NCBI GenBank assembly: GCA_036186865.1
Contig: AP025069.1
Location: 13,286,085-13,350,084 of the forward strand
Length of the DNA: 64,000 bases
From: Eustoma russellianum
Lineage: Eukaryota; Streptophyta; Magnoliopsida; Gentianales; Gentianaceae
Reading direction: 5' to 3'
Part shown: positions 58,539-64,000 of the stretch, piece after piece
Numbering within the stretch: position 1 is the first letter of the stretch
Layout of the letters: each line of letters starts with the position of its first letter
Notes under the pieces: model-generated
The model's database searches: none
Seen by the model: the letters and a program-made list of their open reading frames with translations, nothing else
Told to the model about the DNA's origin: nothing
Made by a program: the position numbers and the translations under genes

Positions 58539-61141
58539 TGTTGGACCGTGCACCTGAAATAAACACCACAAGTGGGAGGGTGAATAATGGTTAGCAGAAA
58601 TTACACTACTAGCCTTGATAAAAATCCCAGTTGAAAACAAAATCTGAGATTACCTCAGATTCAGAACCTGTGTTTGAAAATTCAAAAATCCATGTACACA
58701 ACTCCAAAAATTATGAAAATTTTCAGAACTTACCTTCAATGTGTTGAAAATATTCTATTAAAAAATTAGACAAAAATAAGATTGTTTGGCCCTTCAAAAA
58801 AATAAAAAGAGTCAGATGGTCAATCTGGACAGAACTGGACAGAATGTTGCTGAAATTTAATAACGTGTTTCTCTTTGAATACTCAACCAAAAAAGTTGAT
58901 CTTTATGCAAAAACATTCATTACGATGTCTAGTTTATGATTCCAAAAGGCCCTGACCTTAAAAAACTCTTGGTTAACAAAATTTAAGTTTTCTCAAAACT
59001 GGTCAGATTGCAGCCAGATTGGAGCAGTTATCTTGCAAAGACTGAAAGACTAAGTTTCCCTTGCTCAAATCAAGTGATTCTTGTTGCAAATGAAAGCTAA
59101 CAGTCTGAAGTATAACTCCACCAAAAATCACAAATTTTGAAAGTGTTTAGCTATTGTTTCAAAATCGTGAGAAGTTGTGTGAAAACTGCAGTAAAAACGG
59201 GTAGAAAACAGAAAGGTAGAAACAAGACAAGAACACCGAGGATTTATCCTGGTTCGGTCAATGTGACCTACTCCAGTCCCAAGAAACACCTTTCCTTGGA
59301 TTTCACTATGGTATGAAACAACTTACAACAATAACCAAGCTTGATCCTCAGGTTATACACCAACCGTATTCAAGGCTTGGATGAACACCTTCTATGCAAA
59401 ACTTAGTTGCGACACCTCTACCACCTATTAATGTAGCCTTATAGAATTGGCTAATCAATCTTACAAATGAAGCTCAAGAGGCTTGTAGCTCAACAAATAC
59501 AACAAGTACACCTTTTCTAGAAAGAATGAAACAAGAACAACAACAAAAAGATGATAGCTAGACAAATCAACAAATGCTTTCAAGTGAGCTTCAAGTGTGC
59601 TCCATCTCCTTCACCATTGCCTCCTATTTATAATGTGAAGTGAGCCTTGGATATAAGAATGCACATGTGTCACCATATTCATCATCAAGATTAAGTGTCT
59701 TCACCTCATTGGTTGACCTTGTACACTTGGCAAAATGAGACGATATAATTGGTCCACCTTGAACACCCATATGGCCGAAAATTCCACTTGGAATTGTCTT
59801 GAAAATGTGAAGATAATATGGAGAAGATAGAATGGCATATTCCTCCAACATCCCCTCAACTCCTTGGCTTGAGAATAGGCATGTGAGAATTGACAAATTC
59901 AAACCAAAAATTATCTCCAAGAAGTCCAAGTAGCCGTTGGTTTTGAATGAGAATTTCCAAGTTGGCAATTTTTTCCAGCTAGCTTCTTTTTGATTGGTCC
60001 ACTTGTCATAACCTCATAAAATAGATAAAACACCTTTAGAACCTGTATATGCATGTTCTTGACCTCATATATATGTATATCAACTAAGATTTTTGAAGAA
60101 GAAATCAACAAATAATAGTTGACATGATTATGTCAACGTGTAACACCCAAATTCTAAATATTTCTTCTTGTATGTTGTGATCATTTCCACACATTTAACA
60201 ACATTAAATTCTCTGAAATATGATGATAAATATACTCCAATAACATATAGAAGAGAGTCTTCAAGGAAAAAATAGAATGTGACATCACAACTCGTCACAT
60301 ATCCCGCTATAGTCAATAATATCATTATGTGAGAGAAATAATATAAAGCCACCATATAATCTTCAAAATAATCACAACTCAACTCCAGAATGAATATAAG
60401 AATATACTCAAGAGATTCCATGAGTGAAAATACCAAAAATACCCTCACGAGTAAAATGACCAAAATGCCCCTAGTGAGAGACAACTCCAAAAATGACCCG
60501 GATGGTCAGAAATAGATATAGTGACACCTTTGTCATGATAAATAGCATGAGAATAGGTACTTGAAATATTTCCACCATATCATGTTCCTACAAAACTCAA
60601 AATACCAATTTTGCCCTTTTTGGTAAGTTGTAGAAACTTCCAAGGCACATTAGTCACAAGACATTTACATTTATCAAAATCATATTATAACCACATAATG
60701 AACATGTAAAAAAATGTGCAAATAGAAACAACCATTTTATCACATTTCAAAAAAATATTTCTAAAACAACTTTAGACATCGATCGATCGAAATGTCTCAG
60801 CTTCAGAGATCGATGTCTCACAATGAGTTTCAGAACTTGTCTCTGACTTATATCGATCGATTGAAGTAAAGGTTTGATGTATACATCAATCGATCGATGT
60901 GTCTCAGGTTTAGAGATCGATGTCTCACCGTAAGGTCTTGAACTTTTTCTGCCGTATATAGATCGATCGATGTGAGAGATCAAAGTACATCGATCGATCG
61001 AAGTGCAACAACCTGAGAGATCAATGTCAACTTTTTCAACTTTTTCAACTTTTAATCACATATAACACCATGTATGATATTTTTAAGTACTTACAACTTA
61101 AAATCATGACTTTGAAATTTATCCAAACATTTTTCTAAACA
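58539..61141 (-). mobile_element. Solo LTR of a copia element related to 11306-21234
   Basis: On the minus strand it begins TGTTTAGAAAAATG and ends GGTCCAACA, 2,603 bp, the same length class as the complete copia LTRs but clearly diverged. TATA box at 59632-59624. Flanks TTATC (58534-58538) and TTACC (61142-61146) are a target duplication with one mismatch; LTR F shows the empty site GGTAGAAGATAAAATATAG. LTR-LTR recombination removed the interior. The long minus-strand frames (60128-60490, 59624-59968) match the frames in the other copia LTRs and are not genes. Confidence 0.88.
60775..61030. repeat. Cluster of ATCGATCGAT palindromes in the solo copia LTR
   Basis: At least five CGATCGATCG-type palindromes occur within about 250 bases, alternating with AGAGATCGATGTCTCA phrases. 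The complete copia LTRs have a smaller cluster (11447-11505, 18780-18840). Confidence 0.8.
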
Positions 61142-62160
61142 TTACCTTCTATCGTTAATTTTATCTGTCTAGACTTTATTTTAGTTTCCACACTTTATTT
61201 TATCTTTCCTTGGCTTTCAAGCACTTCAATCTTTTACAAAATTATTTTTATCTTCCACTACTATTTTTTTCTCTTGCTTAAATTTCATTTTCTTCTCTCT
61301 CTTATTCCTCCCTTTTTTCCTTTGATTTTAATTTATTTTAAATTATTTAATGGGTTTCTAAATTTATCACTCATTAAATAATATTAATATTATATTAAAT
61401 TAATTTTTCTTTTTTCTTTTTTTTACATCTGACTGTACTCTGTTTTTAGTTTCCTTATTTTTATTTTATTTTATTTTAGTTTATTTAATATTACATTAAT
61501 CATTTATTATTACTGTTACTATTATTATTATTTGTTTTTATAGTTTACAGGCCTTCAATTTTTTTTCAGCCTGCAGCTCGGTCCAAGCACTAGACACGTT
61601 AGCGTGCGTCCGTGCGCGCCGGCAGGGGCCGCGCATGGGCCCCATGCGTCACCCCTGAAACGTGCATGTTTTTCAACTTCCAGGTTAATTTCGATTTAAT
61701 TTCTGGGCTATGTGACCTATTTCTAAGGTTGATCCTGCAATTTTCCCCTATACGGATAAAAATCGATCCTTTTCAATTAAATTCAAATCACACGATCAAC
61801 ATCAATACACGCACATATAATAGCATATTCCAATCTCATATAACACATGCATACGAAGTCATAAAAATAACATATAGAAATTTATTGCAAGTGCGGGGAT
61901 CCGAAAAGAGAGAAGGGTAACCTACCTCGTTCAGCGACTAGTGAATTTCCTATGCATTTTTCTCTCTTTTTCTCCTACACAGCGGCTGATCTTAGACTTG
62001 GTGGTGTTGAATCTTTTTTCCCTTTTTTTGTTGCTTTGGCCGAAAATTGGCCTTTAAATAATTTTTTGTTGTTGCTGCAGTCGTTGGTCAGCAACTCTTG
62101 GACAATTTGGGAGAATTGGGGGCTGGCGGTAGGGATGGAAAAAAGGGAGGGGGTTTGGGG

Positions 62161-62171
62161 TTTTATTTATA
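62161..62171 (-). promoter_or_regulatory. Element E LTR TATA box
   Basis: TATAAATAAAA on the minus strand, about 180 bases into the LTR and about 240 bases before the donor-like site at 61925. Confidence 0.55.
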
Positions 62172-62353
62172 GAGAGTAGTAGGTATTTTCTATGTAGTTT
62201 AGGTTTAGGAGTATTTCTAGTAGATTTAGGTTTTAGGTAATTTCCTAGTTAGTGCATGTTAATTTCTTAGTATAACTAAAATACTAATATTTATCGTTAT
62301 CTAAATATGAAAACTAAATTATGTATTTATATATAAAAAAATTGGACATAACA

Positions 62354-62391
62354 CTCCTCCCTCCTTACATAAAGTTTTGTCCTTGAAACTT
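62354..62391 (-). promoter_or_regulatory. Element E hairpin and polypurine tract
   Basis: On the minus strand, AAGTTTCAAGGACAAAACTT (62391-62372) is followed by TAAGGAGGGAGGAG ending at 62354, directly before the LTR. Confidence 0.75.
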
Positions 62392-62398
62392 ATGTACC

Positions 62399-64000
62399 TT
62401 AGTCGAATAGATGGGGATACTTCTCGCGCGCCTCTTCTTCGAGCTCCCATGTAGCGTCTCGCTCGTTGTGGTTAGACCATTGACCTTTAACATATGGGAT
62501 AGCGTCTCCTCATTACTTGATCTTTACGATCGACGATGCGCACTGGAGTCTCCTTGTATGTAGCGTCACTTTTCATCTTCAATGGTCGAGCCTCCAGCAC
62601 GTGACTCGGGTCAGAAACATAACGTCTCAGCTGTGATACGTTGACACATTGTGCACTTGCGACAACACTGGAGGTAGCGCTAGTCGATAGGCCAATGTCC
62701 CGATCCGCTCCAAGACCTCATAAGGACCAATGTACCTTAGGCTCGCTTACCCTTTTCACCGAATCCCATAACGCCCTTGGTTGGAGAAACCTTCAAATAT
62801 ACCTTTTCGCCAACGGCAAACTCCAATGGCCTCCTCATGGAGTCCGCCCAACTCTTACTACGACCTTGAGCCATCTTGAGCCTCTCACGAATGATCTTAA
62901 CCTTCTCTAATATTTGCTCAACCAACTCAGGTCCAATGATAGTCTTCTCTTCCACCTCGTCCCAATATAGCGGCGATCGACACTTTGAAGTCCAAGGACC
63001 TAGCTTGTATCATGTCCTCGAGATCTGTACAGTTCTCTCCGACTGTCCATCAGTTTGAGGATGAAAAGCAGTCTCAACCTCAACTCGGTCCCCATAACTC
63101 TCTGATATACTGTCTAGAATCTCGATGTAAACCTCGGATCTTGGTCCGACACACTACGCGGAACTCCATGTAAACTTACGATGTTATCAACATAAAGAGT
63201 CACTAGCTTCTCCATCATCGCTTCACTCAAAACTGGTCGAAAGTGTGAGGACTTCGTCAACCGGTCTACAATAACCCAAATAACGTCGTTGCTGCTTCGT
63301 GTCTTAGGTAGCCCTGCAACAAAATCCATAGTGATATAATCCCATTTTCACTCCGGAATCTCTAATGGCTGTAGATAACCTCTAGGAAGCTTATGTTCGG
63401 CCTTAACCTGCTGACAAACCAAGCATCAAGAAACATATTTTGCAATCTCGCGCTTCATACCGTACCACCAATAATTCTTTTTCAAGTCATTATACATCTT
63501 GGTGGAACCCGGATGGATGGATAATCGAGTGTTATCTGCCTCCTTTAATAATTCTTTCTTCAACGCTTCATCATTCGGCACACATAACTGTCCTTGATAC
63601 CAAAGGCCTCCATCATCAGATAACTGAAACCCCTCAATCTGCTCAGTCTAGAGTCCATCTCGAATATCGCAGAGAGTGGCATCATCTTTTTGGGCGTCTC
63701 TTATACAGTCCACAAGTCTCGGAGTAATAGTTGACGCTGCTAAGACGCTCGCTGTAGAATTAACAATATCCAAGTCAAACTCCTCAATCTCACACTCTAA
63801 TGGGCTTTGTCTCTCGTGGTTCGACTTTTGACTCGGTGCATCAACTTTATTAGCTTTTCTTGGATGATAAATGATGGTCAAATCGTAGTGTTTTATCAAC
63901 TCCAACATCGTCTCTGCCTCATATTCAACTCCTTCTGCATAAATAGGTACTTGAGGCTTTTATGATCCACGAAGACCTCACACTTCTCCCCATATAAATA
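62399..64000 (-). pseudogene. Element E pol 3' part: RNase H end, integrase, chromodomain (Tekay-like)
   Basis: Minus strand, entering at the window edge. First the RNase H end (VFVDHKSLKYLF, KELNMRQRR, LELIKHYDLTIIYHPRKANK, near 63990-63830). Then the integrase zinc-binding and core regions: the core starts MDFVAGLPKTRSSND with catalytic Asp (63329), continues to SDQDPRFTSRF, and has the catalytic Glu in FHPQTDGQSERT near 63040. The C-terminal part reads ERLKMAQGRSKSWADSMRRP and GEKVYLKVSPTKGV (62880-62760), and a chromodomain tail ends WELEEEAREKYPHLFD with the stop at 62399. Several frameshifts interrupt it. The proteins would integrate the element, with the chromodomain steering target choice. 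The 5' part lies outside the window. Confidence 0.85.

Larger units (their letters stand above)
57664..62353 (-). repeat. Element E 3' LTR, split by a solo copia LTR
   Basis: Minus-strand orientation: TGTTATGTCCAAT at 62353 down to GGAACGCTACA at 57664. Without the copia insertion it is about 2.1 kb. Along the LTR: TATA box (62171-62161), donor-like ACGAG/GTAGGT at 61925, AT-rich repeats, acceptor-like CCACAG, the GEPEYEYIF frame, and the terminal hairpin region. It is homologous to LTR F in opposite orientation. Confidence 0.88.

Noticed and set aside
1..64000. An intact novel operon, defence system or biosynthetic cluster
   Set aside because: No set of intact adjacent genes exists here. 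All recognisable coding sequence belongs to retrotransposons or captured host fragments.

Overview
This window is plant nuclear DNA, almost certainly from a seed plant (probably an angiosperm), and nearly all of it is nested retrotransposons. The evidence is Ty3/gypsy chromoviruses of Tekay/Del type with an initiator-tRNA-Met primer site, a Sirevirus-like Ty1/copia element, plant LINEs with a DUF4283 ORF1 and a C-terminal RNase H, and fragments of two plant host genes (a YTH-domain m6A reader and ribosomal protein L32). I see no intact host gene, no rRNA or tRNA gene, no CRISPR array and nothing bacterial. I cannot name the species.

Layout, outermost first. Element A is a Ty3/gypsy element with LTRs of about 4.1 kb. 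The end of its 5' LTR is split into 1-1844 and 27950-28737. Its decayed, internally deleted interior is 28738-32036 and its 3' LTR is 32037-36179. Complex B (1845-27949) is inserted in A's 5' LTR between TAATT target duplications. It is a non-autonomous family in an unusual LTR-interior-LTR-interior-LTR arrangement (LTRs at 1845-5697, 6377-11170 and 21784-27949; interiors of only about 0.68 kb). Three later insertions sit inside B: a twin-primed LINE fragment in LTR2 (7842-8823), a nearly intact copia element in the second interior (11306-21234, ATAAC duplications), and a YTH retrocopy in LTR3 (23283-25630).

Right of A lies a lone gypsy LTR F (36184-44891) carrying a full-length but mutated LINE (36514-42601). 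Next is a degenerate LTR remnant G (to 46917). Element D (46975-56883, minus strand, TTGAT duplications) has paired 3.34-kb LTRs and an essentially non-coding interior, and each LTR contains a fragment of RPL32. A short anonymous island follows (56889-57663). Last is the 3' part of element E (minus strand): its LTR (57664-62353, interrupted by a solo copia LTR at 58539-61141) and pol, which runs off the window at 64000.

The most interesting signal is shared by the gypsy LTR families A, D, E, F and G, and partly by B. Each has a splice-donor-like site in the front part of the LTR, then an AT-rich or tandem-repeat stretch, then a TCACTCAC/pyrimidine/CAG acceptor-like site. This is followed directly by a short open frame (20-24 codons with its stop) with a conserved peptide core of the type G-E-P...(V/I)-E-D and a near-constant distance to the stop. 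The LTR then ends in a conserved hairpin-forming terminus. This suggests an LTR-embedded intron and a small, possibly coding terminal exon, a hypothesis that needs transcript evidence.
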